Shown here piece after piece: positions 1-11,900 of a stretch of DNA of 64,000 nt. Position 1 is the first letter of the stretch, and every line of letters begins with the position of its first letter. Under the pieces are notes generated by a model. That model saw only the letters and a program-made list of their open reading frames with translations, did not search any database and was not told the origin of the DNA. Where the stretch lies: NCBI GenBank assembly GCA_947561585.1, contig CANNZV010002544.1, positions 29,847 to 93,846 on the forward strand, given 5' to 3'. Origin of the DNA: Caprella mutica. Taxonomy: Eukaryota; Arthropoda; Malacostraca; Amphipoda; Caprellidae. The translations under genes were made by a program, and so were the position numbers.

Positions 1-2830
1 TTGCCCACCTGGCTAGTGCCGTGTCTAAAGGCAGTTTATTACCAAAAAATGCACATAAAGGTTTGTGATCAGTTAAAATGGTAATAGGATATCCTAGACA
101 TAGATATTGAAATTCCTTTAAGGCTAGATGTATTGCAAGAAACTCTTGTTTAGTCGTGGAGTACCTTTTTTGAGTTGAATTTAATGATTTACTGAAATAT
201 GCTATGGGTCTTAATGTTTTGCTTTTGGTCGAATCTGGTTGTAACAATGCTGCGCCAACTCCGATATTTGAGCTGTCAGTAAATAAATAAAATGGTCTGG
301 AATAATTTGGATGTGCTAAAACCGTATCTGATGTCAAAATATTTTTGAGATTAATGAAACTAGTCTCACATTCGTCAGTCCAGTCAAATTTAGTGTCCTT
401 CCTTAATAGTCTATATAATGGGTCGGCTTTCTGACTAAATTTAGGGACGAACTTACGAAAATAATTCGCAAGCCCTAAAAATCGCTGAAGTTGTTTTACA
501 TCTGTTGGTCTAGATGCTTCTCTAAGTTTTTCGTTTTGGATACATCGAATGCCCTCAGTAGTGACTCGATGTCCAAGAAAATTAATTTCGTGTTTAAAGA
601 ATTCACACTTCTCTAATTTTAATCTCAAATGAGCGTCACGTAAATTCATTAGCACTTGGCCAATATCCTTTAAATGTTGCTCATAAGATCGACTAAAAAT
701 TAGGATGTCATCAATAAATACGAAACAGAGTTTCCCTAATACATTACTTAACGCTTTTGTCATAATTGCTTGAAATACTTTTGGACTATTGACATAACCA
801 AATGGAAGCTTTGTAAACTGAAACTTTTTACCATTTACCGCAAATGCTGTAAGCTTTTTAGACTCCTCGGAGAGTTCCACCTGGTGAAATGCACTCCTCA
901 GATCTAAACTAGAAAATATCTTTGATCCACCTAAAGATCCAAGCATATCGTCAACCCTAGGTAACGGAAATCCTTGTATATGGACACACTTATTTAATGA
1001 TCTGAAATCTATTACGGGTCGTATTTCCCCATTCTTTTTATGAACCACGATAACGGGAAAGTTATACTCGGACATTGAAGGTTCTATAGTACCTTCTTTT
1101 AACATTGACCTGTTGACTTCTTCAAGTTGTTCTTGAAATTTATGTGGGATGCGGTACGGCATCTTGTTTATAACTATATTAGGATCTTTCAATATTATTG
1201 TGTGTTTACATATACTAGTAGTCCCGATTTTTTCGTCCTTAATCGTAATTACGTCTCTAAAGTCATTTAGTAACTGCGTCATTTTGTCTTCATACTCTGA
1301 CATTCCACATGATATGTCAGCATTAACTAACCTTCTCGGTGCTGATGGCACTGTCTGAGAATTGTTTTCTACATCAGCACTTAATGTGCTGTCACGGCTT
1401 CTATCAGCGCTTCCGTCACGTGATATTTTACACTTCATATCTCGGTTGCCATGCGTTGTAACTAATGGCTCTCCATTAATTCCAACTGCATGTACCTTTG
1501 ACTTTTCATAAATTAGTTCAGGGGTAACGTTTCGTTCAAATGGCTTTGGTTTTTCGTCACTCAACACGTTTCCTAACCTAGATTTATGAGTCCTATTATT
1601 TAAACACTCCGATATAGTCGCTATATTTACTTCGACTTCCTCTTCGTACGTCTGGAGTTTACCAACTATCATATTGTCCCGTAATATGATATCACTATCC
1701 GTCGGATTCATTACGAAAACTGGGCATATTGACACTTTATCTCCCTCTTTTTTTGTGTCTTCGATTTTTATTAGTGTTTCGGCTATCACTAAACCGCTAT
1801 TGAAACTTCTTTTAGCTATTATATAACTTCCTGCTTCGTTGTTTTTTACAAAGCCATACAATATTTGCACGCTATTTGCCTCAACGACTTGGCTATTTAT
1901 ATGAACATTTCCGTTCTTCTCGCGTTTTTTATTCCTTGTCTTCGTGTTTACCCCGGATTTCATAACCTCCGTTTGCCCTTTTTGTTGAGGTTTAACCCTT
2001 ACTTTCGCAATACTACTACGGCTGTTTGTGCGTTCGTTTATTTGTCTTATCAACGTTCTTCGTTTTGACCTATTTGAAGTAAGGACCAGCTCAGATATTA
2101 AGCAATCTGTGCTTAATAGTTCTTTAGTAGCTATTCTACGTTTTTCCATAAACGGAATTTTTTCTTCACCTAATTTTAATATTTTCTTATCAAAATCAAT
2201 TTGCGCGTTCGTTAACACGTCCCTTCCTAATATTACATCATATGGTAAGCTACTATTGTTGATCAGTAAAGCGTTTACTGTTTTCTTGTGGGATTTCGAC
2301 ATTAGTTCAAATTTTACTTCACCTTTTACTTCGGAACGTCCGTTTATGCCTTTAATAGTTACGTTTGATTTTATTATGTCCTCGTGACTCGCCTTGTAAT
2401 TAAAATTACGACTGTTTAAAATCGTTCTCTCGCTTCCTGAATCTATTAAAGCTTCCCAATCGAATTCTTTACTATGTAAAATTATCGTTGGCTTAGAAGT
2501 CCCTTTTATCGTATAATGACAGTCCATCAATCCGCTTAATTCATCTTTATTTTTTACTAATTGGACTGTTATATATGTTTCGCTCGTTTTTTTATCCTCA
2601 ACGCTTAACTCTTCTTCTTTTAATAGATCGAACTTATTTTTACATTCATAACTTGTGTTGAGTGACGATTTACCTTTGCTATTGAATTTAACGTGCACTG
2701 GATCTAATTTATTCATGTTCAATTCACTTTCGTACACGGAGTTACCGACCGTTTTCCCGTGAGACCTATTTTGTTTTTTACTTCTGTTTGTATTTACATG
2801 TTTTTGCGAAAATCCTTGGCCTGTTGAGCC
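1..2830 (-). CDS. pol: Retrotransposon pol polyprotein, partial (protease, RT, RNase H)
   Basis: One open frame on the minus strand from a stop at 2831-2833 to the window edge, with no stop seen in my translation. A retropepsin-like protease is marked by ALIDSGSERT near 2450-2420. The reverse transcriptase has the catalytic FIDDILIF motif near 720-690, preceded by FPLPRVDDML and SSLDLRSAFHQ. The RNase H has FTDSSNIGVGAALLQ near 285-240 and a DHKPL motif near the left edge. The frame is -1 relative to gag and overlaps its last ~36 nt, so pol is probably made by -1 frameshifting as Gag-Pol. Integrase is outside the window. Confidence 0.93.
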
Positions 2831-3855
2831 CTACATTCTCTACCTATATGTCCTAATTTGTTGCACCTGTAGCACTTAATTGTACCACTACGGCTGTGAG
2901 GGGTAGGGGTTGGGTGGGTGATGTTCGTGTTGTGTACGTATGCTCTGCCTGTGGGATTATGTTTATACCTACTTCTGCTAGCATACCTACCTGCTGTTCC
3001 CCTGTTTCTTATGTCATAAGTGTAATATGTTTCTGTATCTTCTAGCATATCCTCGTGAAAATTGCCTTGACTCTCACCCTCGGGTTTTTCTATCAAAAAA
3101 GTTTCTGTGTCATTGAAATTCTTTTTTGGTATCAGAATTTTTTTATCATGTGGCAAAGATCTTATTTTCTTCGTTGTAGCAGACAGTAAATTAGCTGTTG
3201 TCTTAAAAGGACCTTCAATGACTCCTTTGATGATACTGGGGTTGATCTGTGGACCCAATATTGTTAAATACATTGATGTATTCATGAGATCTTTTGCGTG
3301 ATTTTTTAATTTGCGTGTGAATGATTCATCACTTTCAGTTGCTGTCCGTACTGGAAATTGGGCGTTCATTGTGTCGTCATTTAAAATGAAGTCCGTGACC
3401 TCTCCTATCTTTTCTAATGTACTTAAGATGTCACTGGGAGCTGTTGTCTCATCCTTCAATTTATTTGTGTATAATTCATGACATACACTGTAGATATCCT
3501 TGCTGTCTTTCTGCACATATATGTCTTCTAGTACCGTGCATATTTCTTGGTATGTGCTATCCTTAAATGTTTTACCGTTAACAACGTTATTAACAGTAAT
3601 TTGAAAATCTCCTAGCTTGCAATCAGCGCTCCTGAAAAGGATTTTCTTCTTTTCTGCATCATCTTTATCCCCTAAACTGGATATATGATTATTTAATAGG
3701 CTGAGGTGCTGACGAAACGTGTTCTTCTCCTCGAAAGCTGGATCCTCTGGCCTTCTTCTTCCTCTGAATATCGGCAATGAATCCGAATTTATGATCGTCG
3801 TACTCCGACTTTTAATTATTTCTTGAAGTTGAGCTTGTGTCAATTCAACCGCCAT
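2794..3855 (-). CDS. gag: Retrotransposon Gag with CCHC zinc knuckle
   Basis: 353-codon frame. The C-terminus carries one retroviral-type zinc knuckle, CYRCNKLGHIGREC, expected to bind RNA during packaging. The middle is predicted helical and polar, as in capsid regions, but I recognise no more specific family. It is followed by pol in the -1 frame. The start used is the ATG at 3853-3855. A basic proline-rich frame at 3840-4070 just upstream may be the original N-terminus, separated by an indel in a C/A homopolymer region, because the gag frame itself hits a stop at 3904-3906. Confidence 0.88.
   Translation of the reverse strand: MAVELTQAQLQEIIKSRSTTIINSDSLPIFRGRRRPEDPAFEEKNTFRQHLSLLNNHISSLGDKDDAEKKKILFRSADCKLGDFQITVNNVVNGKTFKDSTYQEICTVLEDIYVQKDSKDIYSVCHELYTNKLKDETTAPSDILSTLEKIGEVTDFILNDDTMNAQFPVRTATESDESFTRKLKNHAKDLMNTSMYLTILGPQINPSIIKGVIEGPFKTTANLLSATTKKIRSLPHDKKILIPKKNFNDTETFLIEKPEGESQGNFHEDMLEDTETYYTYDIRNRGTAGRYASRSRYKHNPTGRAYVHNTNITHPTPTPHSRSGTIKCYRCNKLGHIGRECRAQQAKDFRKNM
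2799..2806 (-). promoter_or_regulatory. Candidate -1 ribosomal frameshift site between gag and pol
   Basis: Near the gag end the minus strand reads CGC AAA AAC ATG TAA in the gag frame. A slip of one base back at the A-run (C AAA AAC) enters the pol frame, which is open from 2830 onward. The heptamer is imperfect because the P-site codon would re-pair as CAA, so the exact slip site is an inference. The frame relation itself is seen directly. Confidence 0.45.
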
Positions 3856-4070
3856 TTTGGGGGTTTTTTGGGGATTTTTTTGGGGGATGTTTTGGGGGAT
3901 GTTTTAGGGGATGTTTTGGGTGGTGACTTTGGGGGTGATTTGGGGGGTGAGTTGGGGGGTGATTTGGGTGTTTTGGGTTGTTTAGTTTTCTGTACTCTGG
4001 GTTTAGTTCGTCTTCCAGATCTAAGTTCTACAGGCTCCTCGTTAATTGCTTCGTCTTCTGAGGTTGGCAT
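3840..4070 (-). CDS. Small basic Lys/Ser/Pro-repeat ORF upstream of gag
   Basis: A 76-codon frame beginning MPTSEDEAINEE and continuing into about nine KSPP/KTSP-type repeats. It overlaps the gag start by 16 nt in another frame. It may be the true Gag N-terminus with a frameshift in the repeat, or a short leader ORF of the element. The DNA is a run of CCCCAAA-like units, prone to slippage. No function is assigned. Confidence 0.4.
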   Translation of the reverse strand: MPTSEDEAINEEPVELRSGRRTKPRVQKTKQPKTPKSPPNSPPKSPPKSPPKTSPKTSPKTSPKKIPKKPPKWRLN

Positions 4071-4713
4071 GTGTTTCCTATCCTAATGAAGTGTTATTAT
4101 GTACTTAATCAAGTGTAATGCACGTGTAATCACTTATTATGAAAAAAGAAGAAGAAAAAATAATAGACTATCCAATTAAAAAAATTAATCCATCAACCAT
4201 TTAAAATAATATATAATAAATATATAATAATAATAAATAATAATCAATGAAATATAATTTAATATAGAGCAATATTTGTTAAATCAATAAATATAAAAAT
4301 ATTTATACTATCTTTCAATTAATAACGACACACAACAAAGCTAAAAGAAATGCATGCACTATAATTATAATTGCTGCAGTAATGATTAATTACCTTCTGC
4401 TTATTCATCAACACAATTCTTGACTAAGACAGAACAGATTATTTCACCACTGACTAAGAACTAACATAGATCTTCCCCCGATCGCTTCAGAAATGAGACT
4501 GAATGATAAGATGACATATAGTGATAAAAATATTTATACTATCTGATATACTCAACTTTCAGTTCCATGTACAGTGGGTCCCGCTTATCAGGTTTTGTCG
4601 TTGATTTTTGCTCTGATGTTAACTGTTGATGTTAACTGATTGTTCACTGAGCGCTGTGCACTGTATTTTATGCACTGTATGTTAACTGAACGTTCACTGA
4701 ATGTTAAAACTTC

Positions 4714-4850
4714 ATTGAATATTGAATGATCACTGAATGTTGAATGATCACTAAATGTTGAATGATCACTGAATGTTGAATGATCACTGAATGTTGAATG
4801 ATCACTGAATGTTGAATGATCACTGAATGTTGAATGATCACTGAATGTTG
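4714..4850. repeat. 18-bp minisatellite in retroelement leader
   Basis: About seven copies of an 18-bp unit containing GAATGATCACTGAATGTT, nearly perfect. It lies in the untranslated leader between gag and the probable primer site. The flanks contain looser related units (GTTCACTGAATGTT). Confidence 0.9.
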
Positions 4851-5374
4851 CAGTTTGAATAAATACTTTTCAGATGTAGTATTTAAACAAATTAGACTCT
4901 CAATTTCTGGTTGATTTACGGCTTTTTTGCATGTTGTTTATAATCGAATGTTTTCCATCACCATTCGTCAACGTGCAACGCTTAACCCTTTCGCTTCCTC
5001 CCTCCGTGTTTTTCCAGTTTCTTCCAGAATTTTCCAGAATTTCCAGAATTTTATTTTTTTCAGACTGGTCAGTCTTGTTGATTGTCTCTGCTCATTCAAA
5101 TTTCAAATTAGGCCATCTGTACTCTCCTTATCCTTCCGATAATTTTCGAGATGCCTTTTGCTTGACCTTGAGTTGAATTATCTTTATATTTTATCACAAA
5201 AACTGAACACCTTAATTGGATCGCACCTTCATATAGGGTCGCAAAACCCGGTCTTGCTGTAATCAAATACTCTCCAATCAGATGGTTAACTTAGTTTTTG
5301 GTAAATTACAAAGCTTTCAATCTTTTACTTCAGTAATTGAATTTCCGCACATTAAATTCGAATTACTTAATCAC

Positions 5375-5392
5375 GCACCATACTGGCCACCA
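5375..5392 (-). other. Probable primer-binding site of the retroelement
   Basis: The plus strand reads ACTGGCCACCA followed by A and then TGTGACG. This is the layout of a tRNA 3' end (CCA) complement next to the edge of an LTR beginning TG. Which tRNA is used cannot be told. Confidence 0.4.
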
Positions 5393-5393
5393 A

Positions 5394-5927
5394 TGTGACG
5401 TACTTAGTTTGCTTCACTATAACGTCTCAGTGTATGGGTTCTTAAGTGATTAGGATCTTACTTTGTGGTCTTTTCAGATTCCTTTCTCTTTATAAATCTC
5501 TTTCTACTAAATACTCATGGTACCATGCCCTAGAACCAACTTGCCACTATGGTTCCGACCTCAGGCCTCTGGTCCAAGCTTAACTGTATTTAAGGGTAAT
5601 AATGGTAAGGTAATTACACTTAGAGATTATATTCATTGGTCAAGCACAGGTTACAAATAATATCTCCACTAGAACGCTCGCAAGTTAAGGTCTCAAATAA
5701 CTACGAACAGGAGAATAGGTGTGTAGCTCACGAGAGCAAATCGGTAACTGATTTGACTGTCGCTTACTTACAATCATATAGGTTCGCGATGATAGTAATG
5801 CATACACAATTGCTGTGTTTGCTTTACTACATTATAGCTTGCTATTATTGTTTATTGCTATATATTATAATTATATTCACTTATGATATGTTGATTAACT
5901 GAGATCTTTAGCTCACATACAGTGACA
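5394..5927 (-). repeat. Probable 5' LTR of the retroelement
   Basis: Inner edge TGTGACG next to the probable primer site; outer edge tentatively ...GTGACA at 5927. An AATAAA lies on the minus strand near 5850. The partner LTR is outside the window, so the length cannot be checked. Confidence 0.35.
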
Positions 5928-5983
5928 TACTATTTCATATTTTCATACAGCTACTCTTAATATTTTTTTTTTCTTATTGTCAG

Positions 5984-8900
5984 TGATGCGTCTGACCAGA
6001 CCTACTCTCTTCAATGGAGTGTCAGTGAGTTGTGATGCCAGAGACTTACCAGCTGATCTCTTCAGTGCCGACCAGAAGAAAGATGTTGCCATATCCTCTG
6101 GTCTGCCGTACACTGGTGTGGGGCAAGTGCTGCTTCTGCCTCAGAGTTTTGGGTTAGTTTGCTACAAGTTACTTTCATTGCTCAACAGAAAGAACTATAG
6201 CTATCATCGGTTGTTATTAACTTTGCTAAGCTTGGTAATGTCTTGATTTAAATAGCACAGTGATAGAGTTTCAAGAAACTTAACTATATATTTCAATTTT
6301 ATTGCTAATGTGAATGCAGGACCATCATTCTAATAGCTACATTTTGAAACTTCATTCGGTCAATGCTATTAGTAAATTGAAGATCAGAACTACCTACTTC
6401 TGTTGCTCAATTTTTTATTGATTGAAGCTGTGTAGTTAAGACGTGTGTATTTAACATGTCACAATCACCTCTAAGTTAAATCTAGAGTAATTAATATAAG
6501 TTATTAATTCTACATTCTCAATCTTTCTGTTATAACCAAAATAGCGCATTTATAATAGTTTTCACTAAATCTTGATATTCAGTTTTTATGTTTGATTGTA
6601 CCTGTTTAAGTATCTTTTACTTCAAATTTAAACATTGAAGATATCCTAACTTTTTCGCTATCAGCAACATCTACCTCGGTGAAACATTTTCCTGCTGCCT
6701 CTGTGTGCACAACAGCAGTCCCCAGACTATCAGTCAAGTCAGCATCAAGGTGAGTTGAACAGTCTTTGATCTTCTTAATTAATCTAACATTGCAACACCT
6801 CTAATTAGATCTGTACTGATGCTATAATTATTACCAATACTGAGAGTATCAGTACAGCCTTAGATACTGTAATGCTGGCTAATAGATAATTTCTCACGTC
6901 TCCTCCAGGCCCAGCTACAGATTAGCAGTGAGAGAGTGGGGTTGTTGGGGTCCAGTGGAGAAGGGGCTCAAGATAACCTCTCACTGGAACCAAATAGTGT
7001 CACTAGTTCTCTCATACAGCACGAAGTTAAGGAGATAGGCACACACATGTAAGCAACATGCTGTTATTAGTAAGGAGATAGGCACACACATGTAAGCAAC
7101 ATGCTGTTATTAGTAAGGAGATAGGCACACACATGTAAGCAACATGCTGTTATTAGTAAGGAGATAGGCACACACATGTAAGCAACATGCTGTTATTAGT
7201 AAGGAGATAGGCACACACATGTAAGCAACATGCTATTATTAGTCAAGGAGATAGGCACACACATGTAAGCAACATGCTGTTATTAGTAAGGAGATAGGCA
7301 CACACATGTAAGCAACATGCTGTTATTAGTAAGGAGATAGGCACACACATGTAAGCAACATGCTGTTATTAGTAAGGAGATAGGCACACACATGTAAGCA
7401 ACATGCTATTATTAGTCAAGGAGATAGGCACACACATGTAAGCAACATGCTATTATTAGTCAAGGAGATAGACACACACATGTAAGCAACATGCTGTTAT
7501 TAGTAAGGAGATAGGCACACACATGTAAGCAACATGCTGTTATTACTGGTTAAGTATTTAATATTTAACTCTTTTAATGATAGTAGATGCTACTTCTAAC
7601 TCTTAAGTAGCTACCATATGATGTTCTCTTCTCTAATAGTATCTGGAAACTCACTTCATTAACTGTTATAAATATAAAAGGTTAATTAATTTCTTAGTGT
7701 CTTGGTTATAACTTTAGTATTTGAATAGCTAATATAGATTGCTGCAATGCAATTTCATGCACAAACCAATCTCATACTTTTTTTCAGTTTGGTGTGTGCT
7801 GTGAGTTACCTCTCACTTGGAGGAGAAATTCTTAACTTCAGGAAGTTTTACAAGTTCCAAGTGATGAAACCTATTGAGATAAAGACTAGATTCCTGAATG
7901 CTGAGGTGAGTCTTCTTGGGAAGTGAAAGTTCAATCAAATATTACCTAGTAAGCTACATGCTATTTTATCACTCAGGTAGGTTAAAGTTGCTCACCATTC
8001 ATTCAAAATATTTCATCAGTAATTATTATTCCAGCAGAAATGAAATGTAAGCTATTTAGTAATATAGATAACGGAGAAAAGTGTTGCAAAAGCTAATGGG
8101 GGTATTTTTATAGTATCATATTTGATAAAAACCTTCAGTATTAAATATACTCACTGTGACAACATTTAACATACTTACACATTCCATTTTTTCTGACTGG
8201 ATTTCTCTGTTGAGAAGTTTGTTTTCTCAGCACAAAAGCTATGTATTGAATTTAAATTAGTCTCCCTTTATCTTCTAATGGCTTTAGCTTTGTTCTTCTT
8301 GATTTTAATGGAATTATCATCTTTAATTAAAAAAGCTATGAACATTTTAATTGCTGAATTTAAAAAATAGATTTAACATACCATATTTCAGCATATATAT
8401 TTCTCACCCTGTTTGAGTACATAAAGGATATGGATAAGGTACATTCAGTACGTTTCTCACCGTGTTTCAGTTCATTTCTCCCCGTGTTTCAGTTCATTTC
8501 TCACCATGTTTCAGCTTATATTTCTCAGTGTTTCATTACGTTTCTCTCTGTGTTTCAGTTCAATGATGAGGTGTTCCTAGAAGCAGGTATAGAAAACATC
8601 ACCTCTGGTCCCATCTGTTTGGAGGGTGTGACACTAGAGCCATCTCCTCTCTACTCAGGTTAGACACAGTCTCTACTAGGCATCAGAATCTAATGTGTTA
8701 GCTATTAGTAAACTTTGTGCCATGTCTTTCTTAAATGCTTAAGCTATATATTTATGGAACTGTAATAGCCACCAACTCTTATCCCTAGTCAAAATGTTGA
8801 ATATGATCCTTCTTGAATAATTTAATTGCCTTTTCCTTATCCACTGTCCTATGTCGGGATATTATTGTTATGATTTTTACTATCACCTCTTCATTTTCCT

Positions 8901-11900
8901 CTTCCATTCATGAATACAGTTATAGCTACTTGTCTCTTCTCGTCACATTTCTTTGCAAGTGACTGTATACATGGAGTAGCTTTTCTGCATCCTTTTCATT
9001 TTCTGAACCTTCCCATCACTGCTATCTAGCTATATCAGTCTATTCACAAGTGAGTAATTTCAGTAGCTTATGTTTTTCTCCCTTTGCAGTGACATCCATT
9101 GACAGTTTGTATTCTTCATTGGTTCCTAAATCTCAGAGTGAAAACCCTTCTGTCTTTGGTGAGTGAAACTAGTATTTAAAAATAAATTAATAATCTTTAT
9201 TTAAAAAATAAAACCTACATCAATAAACAACTAGTTAAAATAAATATATTCAACAAAAATATAGTAGGTTCATCATTGAAATGTTTTCAAGCCCATATAG
9301 GTAGCCCCTTCAGTCCATTCGGGGCAAAAAATATATTAATGGCTAAGCAAGGAAAATACTTACAGTCTTTCATTACTTACTAATCTCTATTACATTTAAT
9401 ATATTCTTACCAAGGTTTTCTGCATACATTTATTATAGTTGAATTCCTAACACCAAGGAGTGCAATATTTACTATAGATTTCTTACTTCTATTTGGAAGA
9501 GTCATAAGTTTCATATACTTTTACTCTTCAGATTCATTTATTAGAGTATTTAAATTACTCTTCAGATTCCCCTCATTACTATCCATTTCAAATGCCTCTC
9601 TTCATTTTCCTCCCCCAGGTAAGGTGAATGTCCTCAACCCCAAAGAGACGCGTCAGTACCTCTACTGTCTGAGGCCTAAGAGTTCCCCCACCCCCTCCAG
9701 TGGGGGAGAGACCAAACCCCCCAATACCATTGGCAAACTGGACATAGTGTGGCGCTCTAATATGGGGGACAAAGGACGTCTGCAGACTAGTCAGTTTGTC
9801 AGGAATGTGAGTGAAGATTAAAAACTGTAGCTACCTAACATCTCCAATGGATTTTATTCAAAAGTGTCTCAAAATGTCTATCAAAATACATTAATTAATG
9901 TGCACAAAATGCATTAATTGTGCACAAAATGCATTAATTGTGCACAAAATGCATTAATTGTGTACAAAATGCATTAATTGTGTACAAAGTGCATTAATTG
10001 TGTACAAAATGCATTAATTGTGTACAAAGTGCATTAATTGTGTACAAAATGCATTAATTGTTCACAAAATGCATTAATTGTGTACAAAATGCATCAATTG
10101 TGCACAAAGTGCATTAATTGTGCACAAAATGCATTAATTGTGCACAAAATGCATTAATTGTGCACAAAATGCATTAATTGTGCACAAAATGCATTAATTG
10201 TTCACAAAATGCATTAATTGTGTACAAAATGCATCAATTGTGCACAAAGTGCATTAATTGTGCACAAAATGCATTAATTGTGCACAAAATGCATTAATTG
10301 TGCACAAAATGCATTAATTGTGCACAAAATGCATTAATTGTGCACAAAACTCTTCTTTCATTAATAGGAAAATGGATCTTGTTTTTGTAATTTCTATTTG
10401 AAGTTTAAATAGTAAAACAATGCAGTTGGTTTGAATTGACCCTTGAATAATTAATGACAATATTTTCCAACTCTTAATTTAAAATGTTACATTGTTCTAT
10501 CTTGTGATTTTTTTAGAAGTAGCTAACAATATTTCCAAACTATCGTTACTGTTCATTGTTTTCATCACCACAATGTTTTTTCAGACTTCCACTGCGACTG
10601 AAGACATAACTGTGAAAGTCACTAAAATACCAGGTGATGTCATCCTGGAAAAGCCTGTGCCTCTTGAGCTTCAATTTACTAATAACAGGTGAGGCGGCTG
10701 AAATATCTTAGTCAATAGCATAACTTTGAGTGTTATTACCTTCGCAGAATGCGGGAAGGTCATATTTTCATCTGACTTTTTATATTTATTTATTTATCAT
10801 CTTGTTATTCGCTTAACTGAAAAAGTGTTCAGCCAAACTGCATGAAATTTAGTGAAACGATTGGTTCATGTCCAGTGACCTGCTGCTAGAATTTTGGGAG
10901 CGATCCGGTCCAAGGTCATGGTCATTTGTAACTCAATAACTCCAAAAGTATTCGATCAAATTGTCTGAAATTTGATGGGACGATTGGCCAATGTCCAGGA
11001 ACGATCTGGTAGAATTTTGGAAGTGATTCAATCAAAGGTCAAGGTCATTTATAACTCGATAACTCAAAAACTATTGTACCATATTTCATGAAACTTGGTG
11101 GGACGATTGGTTATCATCCAGTTAGCAGTTTATCAAATTTCGGGAGAGAACGGACAAAGCGGAGGCGAAGGTATGCGCTCTACCGAGTTCACATAATCTA
11201 GTTTTTTCTGTGTCACTTTGAACATCCAGAGTAACTCATTGAATGGTTCCAAACATTTAAACTGTTATAAAGTAGGCTTTGTTAGAATAGGGTAAGAAGT
11301 AGACACTTGTGTACCTACAATGTAGGTAGCTACACTAATACTTGGTAACTTTCATTTATGATACGCGAGTAGCTACTATTTATTTCATTCTTTCGCATTT
11401 CAAACTTTTCCAAATCATTTACCTTAGCTATCTAATACAACAATTAGCTAGCTAAGTCATAAATAATACTGACTAAATAGCTACATTCCTTTAATACTAG
11501 ATTACTAGTATGTCCGTCCCATGGGGCTCTACCCTGAAGCTGTCTGTGGTGAATGGAAAAAAAAGGGGGGTGGCGTCCTTTGTGCCCCAACTGTTGTAAT
11601 TTGGATTCTTCTTTTTCATTTTTACCATGTTTATCTTTTTTTTAACGCTACTTACAGTTTTTTAGAGGATAGTGCTAGGTTTATGCTCTTCAACTAAGGT
11701 CTTCGATTTTTGTATTAGGTAGACTTCATTTACTACCACCTCTTCATGTTCCTCTTCCATCCGTGAATGCAGCCACCGGTGCTTGTGTCAGTTTTCGGGG
11801 TAGTATTTTTCATGGGGCACTCTCCTTTCTGACTGCTTCTTCCAGTTCCTTGTATTTAATTTCCTTTTGACGTCAGCAATATAGCCTTTGGTCTTACTTA

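Larger units (their letters stand above)
1..5927 (-). mobile_element. Ty3/gypsy LTR retrotransposon, 5' part (runs off left edge)
   Basis: Read on the minus strand, the order is probable LTR, primer site, long leader, gag, then pol with protease, reverse transcriptase and RNase H. This is the Ty3/gypsy order. Integrase and the 3' LTR would lie left of the window. The element sits directly upstream of a splice acceptor for TRAPPC13 whose exon begins inside a codon, so the insertion is inferred to be in that gene's first intron, antisense to it. gag and pol are largely open, suggesting a fairly young copy. The outer boundary near 5927 is a guess from a TG...CA pattern; the coding part is certain. 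Confidence 0.85.

Noticed and set aside
2028..2387. 119-codon plus-strand frame
   Set aside because: It is the antisense shadow of the retroelement protease region.
7029..7547. Regular direct repeats resembling a CRISPR array
   Set aside because: There are no variable spacers; the repeats are head-to-tail copies of an exon-intron junction in an animal gene.
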